From positions 1-64,000 of the forward strand of contig NZ_PVBR01000004.1 in assembly GCF_002980495.1 (NCBI RefSeq): DNA of 64,000 nt, given 5' to 3'. Origin of the DNA: Phyllobacterium phragmitis. Lineage in GTDB: Bacteria; Pseudomonadota; Alphaproteobacteria; Rhizobiales; Rhizobiaceae. A program made the translations under genes and the position numbers. Numbering within the stretch: position 1 is the stretch's first letter; every line of letters begins with the position of its first letter. Of the stretch, positions 1-9,957 are shown piece after piece. The notes under the pieces were generated by a model that made no database searches, was not told the origin of the DNA, and saw only the letters and a program-made list of their open reading frames with translations.

Positions 1-64
1 CGCCAGCCTCCTGCTCCTTCAGCACCGCAATAATCTGCTCTTCGGTGAATCTCTGCTTCTTCAT
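1..64 (-). CDS. IS3-family transposase OrfA, N-terminal fragment cut by window edge
   Basis: Reading leftwards from an ATG at 64-62 gives MKKQRFTEEQIIAVLKEQEAG, matching the well-known start of IS3-family OrfA proteins (the helix-turn-helix subunit of the transposase). Only 21 codons are visible before the window ends. A good ribosome binding site (AAAGGACGG) lies just upstream on the minus strand. OrfA is normally joined to OrfB by a programmed frameshift to make the active transposase; that part is outside the window, so whether the copy is intact is unknown. Confidence 0.8.
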   Translation of the reverse strand, partial: MKKQRFTEEQIIAVLKEQEAG

Positions 65-98
65 TCGTCCGTCCTTTAATGGGCCGGACTCTAATCCA
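1..98 (-). mobile_element. End of an IS3-family insertion sequence
   Basis: The stretch from the orfA start to about position 98 reads, on the minus strand, TGGATTAGAGTCCGGCCCAT, which has the TG-start and leader form of an IS3-group terminal repeat followed by a short leader and orfA. The end at 98 is inferred from the TG dinucleotide. The other end and any target duplication lie outside the window. Confidence 0.6.
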
Positions 99-427
99 TC
101 GTGGAGGAAATTCGCAGTGGCAGGTCAAATCCATACATAACAGTTGCGAAAGTTAGTTCTGATTTTCCGGAAAAGGCCGTCGTCATTTTCGGGTACAATA
201 TCGTCAAATGTGCTAGTTTTACCAACATGGCATGTTGGGGGCTGTTGCCGCATTTGATGAAAAGTACCGAAATATCCGACATTTATGAACATGGGCTCCA
301 TTTTCTGCGGCACCCGATAATATGTGGTTCCAACTCCGCCGGGCATAGAATATGCCGCGCCGTCGATTGCGGACGCTCTAAGCAATCCCGACGCGGCTGC
401 CACCGGCTTTCTTGTGTGTATGAATAA
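99..427. other. Intergenic region between IS end and diguanylate cyclase gene
   Basis: About 330 bp with lower GC than the flanks. The open frames here on both strands have no recognisable protein, no good ribosome binding site and no biased codon use, so I call no gene. It presumably holds the promoter of the diguanylate cyclase gene, but no convincing -35/-10 pair could be picked by eye. Confidence 0.5.
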
Positions 428-1600
428 ATGACATTCGTCCCACCTGCATTGCTGTCACTCTTTGCACTCACCTTCTACGGGATCTGGGGCGCCTGCAGGA
501 TTTCGATGCCGGATCGCCGATGCGATTTCCTGTTGATCTATGGCGCGGCCTTCCTGGCCTTCAGCATGGCGATGTTTTCGCAGGTCGGGCATCTGCCTCC
601 CGATGCGGGATATAATGCGATGGTTTCGGGCACGCTTTATATCGGCGCATGCCTGCTTCTGGTGAAAGGCATTCTCGCCCGATCGGACAAGCGTTTTCCG
701 GCATCGTTCTACGCGATCAGTTTCTTCTCCATCCTCATCCCGCTGTTCTATTTCCAGTATATCGACACGAATCTCGTCGCTCGCATCTATCTCCTGAATT
801 TCGGGATGGGCGCCATATTCCTGGTCCTCGCGGGGCGGGCCCATTTCCTGCGGCATGGGACGATCACCGACCGCATCCTTTTCTGGCTGGTGGTGGCGCT
901 GGCGCTGCATTTCTTCCTGCGCACACTTTTGACAATCGGATCCGTATCGGCAATAGAAGGGTTTCCGCGCGCCGCCCTTCTAAGCAGTTTCATCAAGACG
1001 AGTTTCTGGGGCTGGTCCGAGATTTCCGTTGCCATCCTGGGGGCCGTTGTCGGTCTCGGGCTGCTCACGGTCACCGGCGCCGATATCATCAAAGGCTTGC
1101 GCGGCGAGCGCGATACGGACGCTCTCACCGGTGTGCTGAACCGCAGAGGGCTCGACAGCCAGATTTCACGGCTTCTGGCGAAAAACAGTCAATCGGCAGC
1201 AAGCGTCGTCATCTGCGATCTGGATTATTTCAAAAACATCAACGACACCTATGGCCATGCGGCGGGAGATGCGGTGCTGGTGGACTTTGCCGAAATCCTG
1301 AAAAAGAACGTTCGCTCAAGCGATCTTGTCGGCCGTATGGGAGGCGAGGAATTCGTCATGGTGCTGGCGGGCATGACAGTGCAGAACGCCTATGTATTTG
1401 CCGAGCGCATCCGAAAAACGATCCAGAACCGGCATTTCGAGCGGGTCGCTTCGGACCAGATCGTCACCTGCAGTTTCGGTATCACCAAATTCCGCAAGAA
1501 CGAGGATCTCTGGACTGCGGTCAACCGCGCCGACAAGATTCTCTATGCGGCCAAGAAGGCCGGGCGGAACCGCACTTTTGCCGAAGGCATCGCCGCCTGA
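428..1600 (+). CDS. Membrane diguanylate cyclase (GGDEF domain)
   Basis: Predicted to make cyclic di-GMP from two GTP at the inner membrane. The 390-residue protein has about six hydrophobic segments over residues 1-225 and a C-terminal GGDEF domain. The active-site signature is GGEEF at about residues 305-309, and RSSD five residues before it is a product-inhibition I-site (RxxD). DxDxFKxxND-type residues (CDLDYFKNINDTYGH) are also present. The N-terminal sensor region matches no family I can name, so its signal is unknown. It stands alone, next to an IS3-family end. The ribosome binding site before the ATG is weak. Confidence 0.9.
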   Translation: MTFVPPALLSLFALTFYGIWGACRISMPDRRCDFLLIYGAAFLAFSMAMFSQVGHLPPDAGYNAMVSGTLYIGACLLLVKGILARSDKRFPASFYAISFFSILIPLFYFQYIDTNLVARIYLLNFGMGAIFLVLAGRAHFLRHGTITDRILFWLVVALALHFFLRTLLTIGSVSAIEGFPRAALLSSFIKTSFWGWSEISVAILGAVVGLGLLTVTGADIIKGLRGERDTDALTGVLNRRGLDSQISRLLAKNSQSAASVVICDLDYFKNINDTYGHAAGDAVLVDFAEILKKNVRSSDLVGRMGGEEFVMVLAGMTVQNAYVFAERIRKTIQNRHFERVASDQIVTCSFGITKFRKNEDLWTAVNRADKILYAAKKAGRNRTFAEGIAA

Positions 1601-1740
1601 CCATCAGAAATCTGAAAAATTTGGGGGTATCTTCAGGCGAACTTCTTATTCTGGTCCCATTCGTCGCCGATACGGCGCATGCATCCTTGGACGCTACACA
1701 AAGACGCTGTAACTTATTGAACCGACACGCCGTGCTTTCC

Positions 1741-1760
1741 GAAAACCGTCTCCGGTTTTC
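1741..1760. repeat. 8-bp stem hairpin between diguanylate cyclase and DUF930 genes
   Basis: GAAAACCG and CGGTTTTC form a perfect stem around a TCTC loop. There is no T-run after it, so it is not a classical terminator. Similar AAACCG/CGGTTT motifs occur in dispersed rhizobial intergenic repeats. It could reduce read-through from the upstream gene. Confidence 0.5.
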
Positions 1761-1817
1761 GAGCCGGTGCGCTCAAGCAATTCCTGTCTTCCAAGAAATC
1801 AGAAGCGCGAAAACGAG

Positions 1818-2207
1818 ATGAAAGCACTGCTCATCGTACCGTTCGTTCTGGCATCGACGGCTCTGCCGGGGATGGCGATGGGAAGTTCGGTCGCCGCACA
1901 ACTCATGAAGCTCGATCCCGCAACACGTCTCGAACAGAGATGCGACGTGGAGGCCATGGAGCGTATCCGGGCCGATCCAGGCCGGTTTACCCCCGACAAG
2001 GTGCTGGCTTATGCCTATGCCGAGCCGATTGTCGGAACCAATTCCATCCGCACTTCGGGAGCGGCATTCCGCAGCGGCGGCAAATGGTTTCACCTTTCCT
2101 TCAACTGCAAGACCTCACCCGACCATCTCAAGGTGCTGTCATTCCAATATGCGATCGGCAGCGTCATTCCCAAGCGGGAATGGTCGCAACATTATCTCGT
2201 ACCGTGA
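1818..2207 (+). CDS. DUF930 family protein with signal peptide
   Basis: Predicted 129-residue exported protein of unknown function. The ATG at 1818 starts a clear signal peptide (MKALLIVPFVLASTALPGMA). The mature part contains LDPATRLEQRCD, PDKVLAYAYAEP, GAAFRSGGKWFHLSF and a TSPDHLKVLSF segment, the arrangement I recognise from the rhizobial DUF930 family. Two cysteines (in LEQRCD and FNCKT) could form a disulphide in the periplasm. A longer frame opens at 1767 but its extra residues look non-coding. It is monocistronic and convergent with the L,D-transpeptidase gene. Confidence 0.75.
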   Translation: MKALLIVPFVLASTALPGMAMGSSVAAQLMKLDPATRLEQRCDVEAMERIRADPGRFTPDKVLAYAYAEPIVGTNSIRTSGAAFRSGGKWFHLSFNCKTSPDHLKVLSFQYAIGSVIPKREWSQHYLVP

Positions 2208-2238
2208 GTGGAACAAATGCGGTCGGCGCGTTGACGAA

Positions 2239-2955
2239 TCAGCTCACCACAACGGGCGCTTTTCCGGGAACCCTGTTATAGAGGTCGATGATGTCCTGGT
2301 TGATGAGGCGCACGCAGCCCGACGACATCGCCTGGCCGATCGACCACCATTCCGGCGAACCATGGATGCGGTAGCCGGTATCGGCGCCGTCCTTGAAGAT
2401 ATAGAGGGCACGTGCGCCCAGCGGATTATCGGTTCCGCCCTCCATGCCTGTGCGGTATTTCACCAGTTCAGGCTTGCGCTGGATCATTTCCGGCGGCGGC
2501 GTCCAGCGCGGCCACGCCTTCTTATATTGAATATTGGCGCGGCCCGACCACAGGAAACCCTCCTTGCCGATGCCGACGCCATAGCGGATCGCGTCGCCGC
2601 CCGGCTGCACCAGATAGAGATAGCGGTCCTTGAGACTGACGACGATGGTGCCCGGCGCCTCGCCCGTCGGATCTGGAACGATCTGGCGGCGGAACTGCTT
2701 GGGCACTTTCTGATAGGGAACGGCCGGCAGCGAAAAAGGCCCTTCCTGTACCGCGGCATACATCACATCGGGTGTGGTGACAGCCTTGTCGACGCTGATC
2801 TGCGGGCGGATGCCTCCCGTCGGCATGGGATCGATGTTCATCTGCAGGGCCGACATATCCATGGTCTGCGAACAGCCCGCCGCGCTGGTGAGCGCCACCG
2901 TGCCGGCACCGAGAATAAGCGCACGGCGGCTCAAGTGATCTGATTGATTCGACAT
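2239..2955 (-). CDS. L,D-transpeptidase (YkuD/ErfK family)
   Basis: Predicted periplasmic enzyme making 3-3 peptidoglycan cross-links or attaching proteins to peptidoglycan. The 238-residue protein starts at 2955 behind a GGAA site. Its N-terminus has twin arginines and a hydrophobic core (SRRALILGAG) ending at AAGC, so it may be Tat-exported, a lipoprotein, or both. The YkuD domain carries IHGSPEWWSIGQ and, near residue 212, SSGCVRL with the catalytic cysteine, as the family requires. A frame opening at 3006 adds 17 residues without a better start. It is tail-to-tail with the DUF930 gene. Confidence 0.88.
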   Translation of the reverse strand: MSNQSDHLSRRALILGAGTVALTSAAGCSQTMDMSALQMNIDPMPTGGIRPQISVDKAVTTPDVMYAAVQEGPFSLPAVPYQKVPKQFRRQIVPDPTGEAPGTIVVSLKDRYLYLVQPGGDAIRYGVGIGKEGFLWSGRANIQYKKAWPRWTPPPEMIQRKPELVKYRTGMEGGTDNPLGARALYIFKDGADTGYRIHGSPEWWSIGQAMSSGCVRLINQDIIDLYNRVPGKAPVVVS

Positions 2956-3097
2956 AGATGTTTCCAACAACCCCAAGCTAAAGCGATGGCGGCGACATTG
3001 CGGCATTTATGGTTGATGAAGGGTTAAGCTGCAATCAATGCGCTATCGCGGCCCGCATCGAGACGTCGTGCTCGAACGGGAGAGAACCCGAAACGGG

Positions 3098-3123
3098 CCG
3101 GTGCATCAGAAAAGATGCATCGG
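3098..3123. terminator. Hairpin directly after tamB
   Basis: A 10-bp stem (3098-3107 with 3114-3123, one mismatch or wobble) lies two bases beyond the tamB stop. No long U-tract follows, so it may only stabilise the mRNA 3' end. Confidence 0.35.
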
Positions 3124-3125
3124 AA

Positions 3126-6100
3126 TCAATAATCCTTTTCGTAAAACAGACCGATACTCGAATCGCGGGTGCCAAGCGCGCCCTTGGCCTTCAAATTCTT
3201 GGTGATGTCGAGATTGATCGTACCCTTGGTGTTGCCGCCCGCGCCGGCTTCGACGCCGAGATAGACGTTTTCTCGAATATAGCGCCCGGCGCGCACACCG
3301 GCATTGCCCTTGCTGTCGGTGACGATATCGAGATCGTCGAGGCCGGTGCCGCGCCGAAGGTTGCCGAGGAGCGAGGTGTTCTTGCCGCCCGCCAGTTCGG
3401 CTGCAGCGGCGGCGAGCTGCGCGATCTGGAACGCCGACAAATCGTTGATCGAACGATCGAAGATCAGACGCGCCAGAACTTCGTCCTGGGGCAATTCCGG
3501 CTGCGAGGAAAAGGTGATGTCGAGATCATCCACCGTGCCCGTCACGGTGATGAGAACGACGATATCGCTTCGTTCGGAGCGCGCGACGAAATTCAGCTGC
3601 GGATTGAGATCGCCGACCAGCGTGACCTGGCCCTCGTCGAAGGTGATGCGCTGGCCGAGAATGCCGAGCCGCCCACGGCGCAGATCGAAGGCGCCGACGG
3701 GCCGGATATCCGTGACCGGCCCGGTCAGGCGCACCGAACCGCCGAGCTCGACATCCAGGCCGCGGCCGCGCACGAAGATCTTGTTGGGTGCGTTGACCTC
3801 GACATCCAGGCGCACGACGCTCGGGCGCGCGGTGGGCTTGGGAACGCCGCGACTTTCCACCCTGGCGCGTTCGAGCGTACGCTCCACGGCGGGCGGCGTA
3901 TGTATATGTTTCACATCGATATTGGCCGCGCCGCCGCCGAGGCTTTCGGGCACGGAAATTTCCGCCCGCTCGACATCGATACGGCCCGATATCAGGGGAT
4001 CGCGCATGAGCGGGCCCGTGATGGCCAGACCGCCATTCACGGTCGCCACGATGAGATTGCCGTCGGCATAGCGGGCACGGTTGAAGGTGATGCGGATATC
4101 GGCCGGAAAATTGGCTGATGCATCGATGGAGACCGTACCGTTTGCATTGATCGAACCGCCGGTCGAAAGCCCTGCCGTGGCCGAGCGTATCGTCACCGTC
4201 TGCCCGTCCATGCTGCCCATGATATTGATGTTCTGCAACTGCACATTGGTCTGCGGATCGGCCAGTCGCGCGCCGCTGGTCGAGAACATGCCGCGGATCG
4301 CCGGCTTGTCGAAACTGCCTGACACATTCGCGGTCAGCGAAAGCGTTCCCGATGCCTGCCCGCCGCGATCGGCGAGGAAGCGATCGGCGAGCGCCAGCGG
4401 TACGCTGCCGGTGACGTCGACGCCCAGCCCGGAGCCGGAGAGCGGCACGCGTCCGCTTCCCGATAGGGTCAGGCCCTGCGGACCCTCGACATTGACCGAG
4501 GAAAGATCGACCGCCTTGTCGGCATATCGCCCCGCTGCCCGCAGGCTGAGAGGCGCAAGGCCATTGTCCCGCAACGGCTTTGCGGCAAGCCCGGCGCCGT
4601 TCACGTTGAACTCCGCAGCCGGGTTGCGCAGCGGACCGGTGACGCGCGCGGTGCCGGAAATCGTTCCCGCCAGATCCTGCCCCTTGGCAATGCCGTTGAG
4701 GGCTGCGAGCGGCAGGCTTGCGAGGTTGACGTCGAGCGCCAGATCGCCGCCCTGTCCAAGCGGCACCCCGCCCGTCACCCGCGCATCGAGACCGTTGGAA
4801 CCGGTCACTCTTCCATCGACATTCAGCCGATCGGCGGTCGAGGTTCCCCTGGCTTCCAGTTGCAGCGCATCGATCCCCGCCTGCCTGAGCTGCGCCGCCG
4901 TGACCGATCGCGCATCGAGATCGAAGGTCACATCGGGCCGCGCGCGTGTTCCGGTGATGTTGGCGGTGCCGTTGACGGTGCCGCCCAACCCCAGATCCGG
5001 GCGCACGGTATTGGCGATGGCAAGCGGCAGATCCCTGATGGCGACCGAGAGGTTCAAGGCGTCAGCCGCTTCGCCACGCAGCGTGACCCTGCCGCTGCCG
5101 ACATCAAGAAGAATATCACCGAACGAGATGTTGCGGCCCCGCACATTCACCGTGGCGGGCTGGGCCAGCCGGGCGGCAAGCTCCCCCTGCCGCAAATCGG
5201 CCGAACCGAGGGAAAGCAGATAGCCGCCGTTTTGCGGTTCCAGCGAGCCTCGCACCGCCGCGGTGGTTCCATTTTTCAATTTCGAATTCGCGGTGAAATC
5301 CGTTTTCGAGCCCGTTTGCGCAGCCTTTGCCTCGAGGCTTTCGATCATCTGACCGGCGATCGCGATATTGCTGCCGCTGACCGTGCCGTTTGCCGCGGGG
5401 ACATTGAAGATGTCGCGCAGGTTTGCCGCAATGTCCGCCGTCCCGATGCTGGTTCCATTGGCTTTCAGATCGCGGATCGACGCCTGGATATCGGCATTCT
5501 GGCGTCCGCCTTCCTGGTCAAGGCTGATATCGGCCTTCGCCGTGCCTGTCGCCTCGATGAGAAGCAGGGCCGCGGCGGTGGACACATCGTTCGCGTCAAG
5601 CGCCAGCTTGCCTTGATAGAGCCCATTCGCCGTCTGCGTCACGCCACCGGAAATGCGCGTGCCGCCGGCGTTGAAGGAAAGATCGGTCAGGCGCTTTTCA
5701 CCGCCGACGACCGCGAGCAATGTCGAGAGATCGACACGTTCGCCGTTCAGAAAAGCCAGTCCCTGCACCCTGCCGCTCAGTTCGCCCTTGTCGAGCGATC
5801 CGTTGAAATTGATGTCGGCGTCGGAGAGCCTGCGTCCGGCCAGCGTTCCCTGCGGCACGTCGCCCCTGAGAGCGAGCGCTATCAGATCGTTTTCTCCCTT
5901 GGCGCTGCCTTTCACCGTCAGCCTGCCGGAAGCTCTTTCAGAAAGAAGCTCCAGATCCGCAAGGTTGACGCCGAAGTCGAAATCCGCCGATTTGCTGGAG
6001 AACGTTCCGTTGGCGGTGATTTCGCTCTGTGGGTTGCCGATGCGGAAATTGCGGGCGGTGAAACCGGCCTGGCTTCGGGCAAGGCCGCCGCCGATGCGCG

Positions 6101-7727
6101 TTTCACCAGCTATGATGCGATCGACCACATCGGTGCCGGTCCGCATGCCGGTCGCATTGCCGTCCAACGCAAGATCAAAGGCGCCGGAGATCGGCTGGAC
6201 CGTCCCCTTTGCCTGAAGATCGAGACGCCCGGCGAGATCGCGTCCGGCGAGCGACGAGAATGGCGCGATGCTGTCCGCCTTGATCCCGATATCGCCGGTG
6301 AAGGTGTAATCATTGATATCGCCCTGCAATCCAACGCTGAGGCCGTTGCCGGCGATCTCCGCCTGTTCGAGATGCACCGGCGTCCCGGCCCGCCACAGCC
6401 CATCGATCGCCAGCGTGATGCGCTCGCCCAATGCCTCGGCTATATCGGCACGCTCAGAGGTGATGCCCGATACGTCTCCATCGACCTTGAAGGTGATGTG
6501 CCGCGCCGTCGGCAGATCGAGATTTTCCGCAACCCCGCCCATCTTCAGCGCAACCGCTCTGGAAGCAAAATTGCTGGTGGCGAAGTCGCCGATATCCAGC
6601 GAACCGGTCCAGTCATTGGTGGGCCGGTCGCCGAAAGCGACCTGCAATGCAGCACTCCCCACCGTCGTCTCGCCACCCGGAACCGGCAGGATGACCCTGT
6701 TTCCTGTGGGATCGGCGACCCGCGCATTGACGCGCAGGCGATTGAGGAAACCGTCGGAACCCGTCTCGGCGGATGCGGCGAGGGTCATTGCCGCGCTGTT
6801 CAAGGCAATATCGTCTACCCTGACCCCGCCTGCATTCTTGACGAGGCCATGGGCGGCAAGCGTCGTCTCGGCACCGAAGAAATCCCGAAAGACCGGCGGC
6901 ACGAGGATGGCGATGGGACCCCGGAAATCGGTCCGGAAGTTGAGGCCGTCATCCTGCCGGTCGAGGCTCAAAAGGCCCGTCAGCACGCGGCTTCCGGCGG
7001 CGTCGAGCGTGAGATTGAGATCGAGATCGCTCAAGGGACCGGAACCGGCGACCGTCAGATCGACCGGCGGGCGTCCCTCGATTTTCAGAAGGTTGGCGAC
7101 GATGCCATTCGCCGGCTCGGAAAGTTTCAGGTCGAGATTGAGGTTCTGCGTTTCATTGGCATAGGCAGCGGTCAACTGGAACTGGCCACCCGGCCCATCG
7201 AGCCGCTGGACCTGAAAGGCGGAATCGAGCGAGCCATCCTCGAGCCGCAGCCTTCCGGTCGCAGACACTTCCGATGCGAGACCGAAGACACCCTGGCCAA
7301 ATATCAGATGCGCGATGTCGAGCTGGTCGAGATTGATGGCAAGCGGTAATTCCGGCAGGCTGAAGCTGCTGGATTCCGGCGTCGGCAGGCTGTCATCAGG
7401 CAGCGGCCTGCGGATCACATCGATACGGTCGGCGGCAAGCGTCTGGACGCTCAATCGTCCCGTCAGAAGCGCTGTGCGGCTCCAGACGATATGCGCATTG
7501 GTAACGCGCAGCCATACGCCCTGTCGATCGGCGATGGTGATCGAGCCGATGGTGGCTTCCGACGACAGGACGCCCTGAATGTTGGAAATGTTGATCTGGC
7601 GGTTCGGTGCGGAAAGCTTGTCTTCCACGAAGGAAAGGAAATACGACTTCTCCTCCTCCGCATTATCCTGCGCAAAGGCCGGAAAAGCGAACAGGAAAAA
7701 GGCTATGATAGCGAGCACCTTGGTCAA
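3126..7727 (-). CDS. tamB: TamB, translocation and assembly module inner-membrane protein
   Basis: TamB-like proteins span the periplasm and act with TamA in outer-membrane protein insertion and probably lipid transport. This 1533-residue protein opens with a signal/anchor (MTKVLAIIAFFLFAFPAFA), continues as a long stretch of repeated beta-strand modules, and ends with a DUF490/TamB domain (from about residue 1170) finishing in an aromatic-rich LFYEKDY tail. Length fits the alphaproteobacterial family. Its ATG overlaps the tamA stop by four bases (ATGA), indicating translational coupling. Very long open frames on the opposite strand are composition artefacts. Confidence 0.93.
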   Translation of the reverse strand: MTKVLAIIAFFLFAFPAFAQDNAEEEKSYFLSFVEDKLSAPNRQINISNIQGVLSSEATIGSITIADRQGVWLRVTNAHIVWSRTALLTGRLSVQTLAADRIDVIRRPLPDDSLPTPESSSFSLPELPLAINLDQLDIAHLIFGQGVFGLASEVSATGRLRLEDGSLDSAFQVQRLDGPGGQFQLTAAYANETQNLNLDLKLSEPANGIVANLLKIEGRPPVDLTVAGSGPLSDLDLNLTLDAAGSRVLTGLLSLDRQDDGLNFRTDFRGPIAILVPPVFRDFFGAETTLAAHGLVKNAGGVRVDDIALNSAAMTLAASAETGSDGFLNRLRVNARVADPTGNRVILPVPGGETTVGSAALQVAFGDRPTNDWTGSLDIGDFATSNFASRAVALKMGGVAENLDLPTARHITFKVDGDVSGITSERADIAEALGERITLAIDGLWRAGTPVHLEQAEIAGNGLSVGLQGDINDYTFTGDIGIKADSIAPFSSLAGRDLAGRLDLQAKGTVQPISGAFDLALDGNATGMRTGTDVVDRIIAGETRIGGGLARSQAGFTARNFRIGNPQSEITANGTFSSKSADFDFGVNLADLELLSERASGRLTVKGSAKGENDLIALALRGDVPQGTLAGRRLSDADINFNGSLDKGELSGRVQGLAFLNGERVDLSTLLAVVGGEKRLTDLSFNAGGTRISGGVTQTANGLYQGKLALDANDVSTAAALLLIEATGTAKADISLDQEGGRQNADIQASIRDLKANGTSIGTADIAANLRDIFNVPAANGTVSGSNIAIAGQMIESLEAKAAQTGSKTDFTANSKLKNGTTAAVRGSLEPQNGGYLLSLGSADLRQGELAARLAQPATVNVRGRNISFGDILLDVGSGRVTLRGEAADALNLSVAIRDLPLAIANTVRPDLGLGGTVNGTANITGTRARPDVTFDLDARSVTAAQLRQAGIDALQLEARGTSTADRLNVDGRVTGSNGLDARVTGGVPLGQGGDLALDVNLASLPLAALNGIAKGQDLAGTISGTARVTGPLRNPAAEFNVNGAGLAAKPLRDNGLAPLSLRAAGRYADKAVDLSSVNVEGPQGLTLSGSGRVPLSGSGLGVDVTGSVPLALADRFLADRGGQASGTLSLTANVSGSFDKPAIRGMFSTSGARLADPQTNVQLQNINIMGSMDGQTVTIRSATAGLSTGGSINANGTVSIDASANFPADIRITFNRARYADGNLIVATVNGGLAITGPLMRDPLISGRIDVERAEISVPESLGGGAANIDVKHIHTPPAVERTLERARVESRGVPKPTARPSVVRLDVEVNAPNKIFVRGRGLDVELGGSVRLTGPVTDIRPVGAFDLRRGRLGILGQRITFDEGQVTLVGDLNPQLNFVARSERSDIVVLITVTGTVDDLDITFSSQPELPQDEVLARLIFDRSINDLSAFQIAQLAAAAAELAGGKNTSLLGNLRRGTGLDDLDIVTDSKGNAGVRAGRYIRENVYLGVEAGAGGNTKGTINLDITKNLKAKGALGTRDSSIGLFYEKDY

Positions 7728-9682
7728 AACGCCTGTCCTATGCCAACATAGAATGCCACACTCGGGTCGCCGTCGCGACGGTTCATCGGAACGGCGACAT
7801 CGAGGCGGATGGGTCCGAGACCGGTCTGATAACGCAGGCCGGCGCCGACGCCGACGCGCATCTCCTCGGAAAAATCGGGGAACGTATCTTCCCCGACATA
7901 GCCGGCATCGACAAAGCCGACCACGCCGATGGATTCGGTCGCATGCACACGGACTTCGCCTGATGTTTCGATCAGCGAGCGGCCGCCGATGACGTCCCCG
8001 GTCGCGGTGACGACACCGATATTACGGTATCCGTAACCGCGTACCGATCCGCCGCCGCCGGCGAAGAACAGCTTGTCGGGCGGCAATTCCGCAATCGATG
8101 CTCCAGCCAGCGCGCCGAGCTTCAGACGTCCCGCCAGGACGACGCGATCATCCTCGCCGAAACCGTAATAGGCGCGCCCCTCGGCGGTGAGTTTGGTGGC
8201 GAAATTGCCATATTCGATCTCGTAGAACGGCTCGACCACACCTTCGAGATAGTAACCCGTGGTCGCGTCGGCGGCATTGTTGCGGCTATCATAAACCAGG
8301 CCGCCCAACATGCCGATGGTGAGGAAATCGCGCGTCCCGAAAAAATCATCCTCGAACTGCGCCCGCGAAGCGCCGGCGAAAATCCGCCCGGTCAGTTCGT
8401 CGTTGAAGATATGGGTGAAGCCGGCCTGGCCCGTGATCGATGTCCGGGTGTAGGCGTCGAGCACCTCGCGCTCTGCGGTCAGCGAGGTGACGAAATCGGT
8501 ATCGGGGGTAAAGGTGCCCGGCTTGGTGAAGGTGACGCCCGCCAGATAATTGTAGTTCTTGGGATCGTAGGAATTCTCCTGCGTCGATCCGACGCCGCTG
8601 ATCTTCGCATCGAAACGCAGGCGCTCGGCCCTGCCGAACAGGTTGCGGTGCATCCAGTAGGTTTCGACACCGGCTCCGTCGAGCGTGGAATAGCTGCCGC
8701 CGACGCCAAAGCGGCGCAGCGGGCGTTCCTGCACCGTCAGCGTCATGGGCAGGGTGCCGTCCGGTTCGATATTTTCCGCTTCGGTAATCGTGGCGGCGCG
8801 GAAGACCTCGAGCCGGTTCAGCCGCTTCTTGGCTCTCTCGATATCGTCGGGGTCATATTCCTGGCCGGGTTCCAGGCCCGTTTGCCGGGCGACGAACACC
8901 GGATCCATGCGTTCGGTGCCCTTGACCGCGACTGGACCGTAAGTGGCGCGGCGGCCGGGATCCACTGCGATATCGACATCGACCGTATCGTTGCGATGGT
9001 CGGCGGTGATGCTCGGATCCGTGGTTTTCGCCTTGGCGAAACCCTGCTGGCGCCAGCCGTCGACGGCCAGAACCTCGGCTTTCAGGATCGTCGCAGAACG
9101 TGCCACCTCTCCGGGCGCGAATCCTTCATCACGCGGCAGTGCAACCACATCCCTGCGATCGACCGGCGGCGGCGCCAATCGGCTGATGCTGGTGCGCGCG
9201 AAGAGAAATTGCGGGCCGGGATCGACTGATATTTCCACCGCCACATTGTCGGGCAGTTCGGCATCAGGAGGAATATCGGCCGCCTCGCGGCCATTGACCT
9301 TGATGCTGATCGTTCCACCATAGCGGCCATCGCCGTAAAGCGTTGCGAGAATGCGCCTGTAATCGCCCCGCGCCTTTGCCAGGAGCCCGGCCGCACCCGA
9401 CGCGGGCTTATCCTCGTCCTGAACCAGGCTGGAACCACCTTCGACGGTATCCTTGATGTCGCCTTCGCTGCCGTCGTGATTTCTGGTGTTGCCGGTGATG
9501 ACGACATTGACCTTGTAGCGCTTCGGATCGGCGATCACCGCATCGGCGTCGTCCTGCTTTTCCTCACCCCAAAGCCTTATTCCGAATATCTCGAAGGCAG
9601 CTGCGGGGGAAAGAACAAGTGGAGAAACTTGTGCGGCAAGAAGCAGCATGACGGCGCCGATTCTTCGAAATGGTCCACTCAT
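7724..9682 (-). CDS. tamA: TamA, Omp85-family outer-membrane assembly factor
   Basis: Outer-membrane beta-barrel of the BamA/TamA (Omp85) superfamily, partner of TamB encoded immediately downstream. The 652-residue form starts at 9682, which places a signal peptide (MSGPFRRIGAVMLLLAAQ to PAAAF) at the N-terminus. POTRA-like segments occupy roughly residues 40-300 and a C-terminal 16-strand-type barrel follows; VRGYGYRNIG is the conserved strand motif near the end, and the last residue is phenylalanine as usual for barrels. In-frame starts at 9718 and 9781 would only extend the signal peptide. Confidence 0.92.
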   Translation of the reverse strand: MSGPFRRIGAVMLLLAAQVSPLVLSPAAAFEIFGIRLWGEEKQDDADAVIADPKRYKVNVVITGNTRNHDGSEGDIKDTVEGGSSLVQDEDKPASGAAGLLAKARGDYRRILATLYGDGRYGGTISIKVNGREAADIPPDAELPDNVAVEISVDPGPQFLFARTSISRLAPPPVDRRDVVALPRDEGFAPGEVARSATILKAEVLAVDGWRQQGFAKAKTTDPSITADHRNDTVDVDIAVDPGRRATYGPVAVKGTERMDPVFVARQTGLEPGQEYDPDDIERAKKRLNRLEVFRAATITEAENIEPDGTLPMTLTVQERPLRRFGVGGSYSTLDGAGVETYWMHRNLFGRAERLRFDAKISGVGSTQENSYDPKNYNYLAGVTFTKPGTFTPDTDFVTSLTAEREVLDAYTRTSITGQAGFTHIFNDELTGRIFAGASRAQFEDDFFGTRDFLTIGMLGGLVYDSRNNAADATTGYYLEGVVEPFYEIEYGNFATKLTAEGRAYYGFGEDDRVVLAGRLKLGALAGASIAELPPDKLFFAGGGGSVRGYGYRNIGVVTATGDVIGGRSLIETSGEVRVHATESIGVVGFVDAGYVGEDTFPDFSEEMRVGVGAGLRYQTGLGPIRLDVAVPMNRRDGDPSVAFYVGIGQAF

Positions 9683-9906
9683 CAAAAAGCACTCTGGACG
9701 AAAAATCCGGCTCACCATACAAAAAATCCGCGCTCTGCGGTACGGAGCCCCTCCCCAACAGGACCAGATAGCAAATAGCACAGCTATCGGGGAACGGCAA
9801 AAGACACGTCTAAAATCCGAACGTTTATGTCAATGAACTGTTAATAATCAGGAAACCGCTATTTATCGGCATCGCCAGGCCCTGCCAAGGGCAACAAAAG
9901 GCTAAC

Positions 9907-9932
9907 GAAAAATCCCGCCGGGATGGCGGGAT
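9907..9932 (-). terminator. Rho-independent terminator after SH3-domain gene
   Basis: AATCCCGCC and GGCGGGATT (9911-9932) form a strong stem; on the minus strand it is followed by a run of T. It lies just past the stop of the SH3-domain gene at 9958, which it ends. Confidence 0.85.
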
Positions 9933-9957
9933 TGTTTCTCCTGGATTTGCTGATTTT

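Noticed and set aside
4860-7349. An 829-codon open frame on the plus strand opposite tamB.
   Set aside because: It is the mirror of a long, high-GC real gene; stop codons are rare in this frame by composition. Its product is Arg/Asp/Gly-rich with no domain and no start signal.
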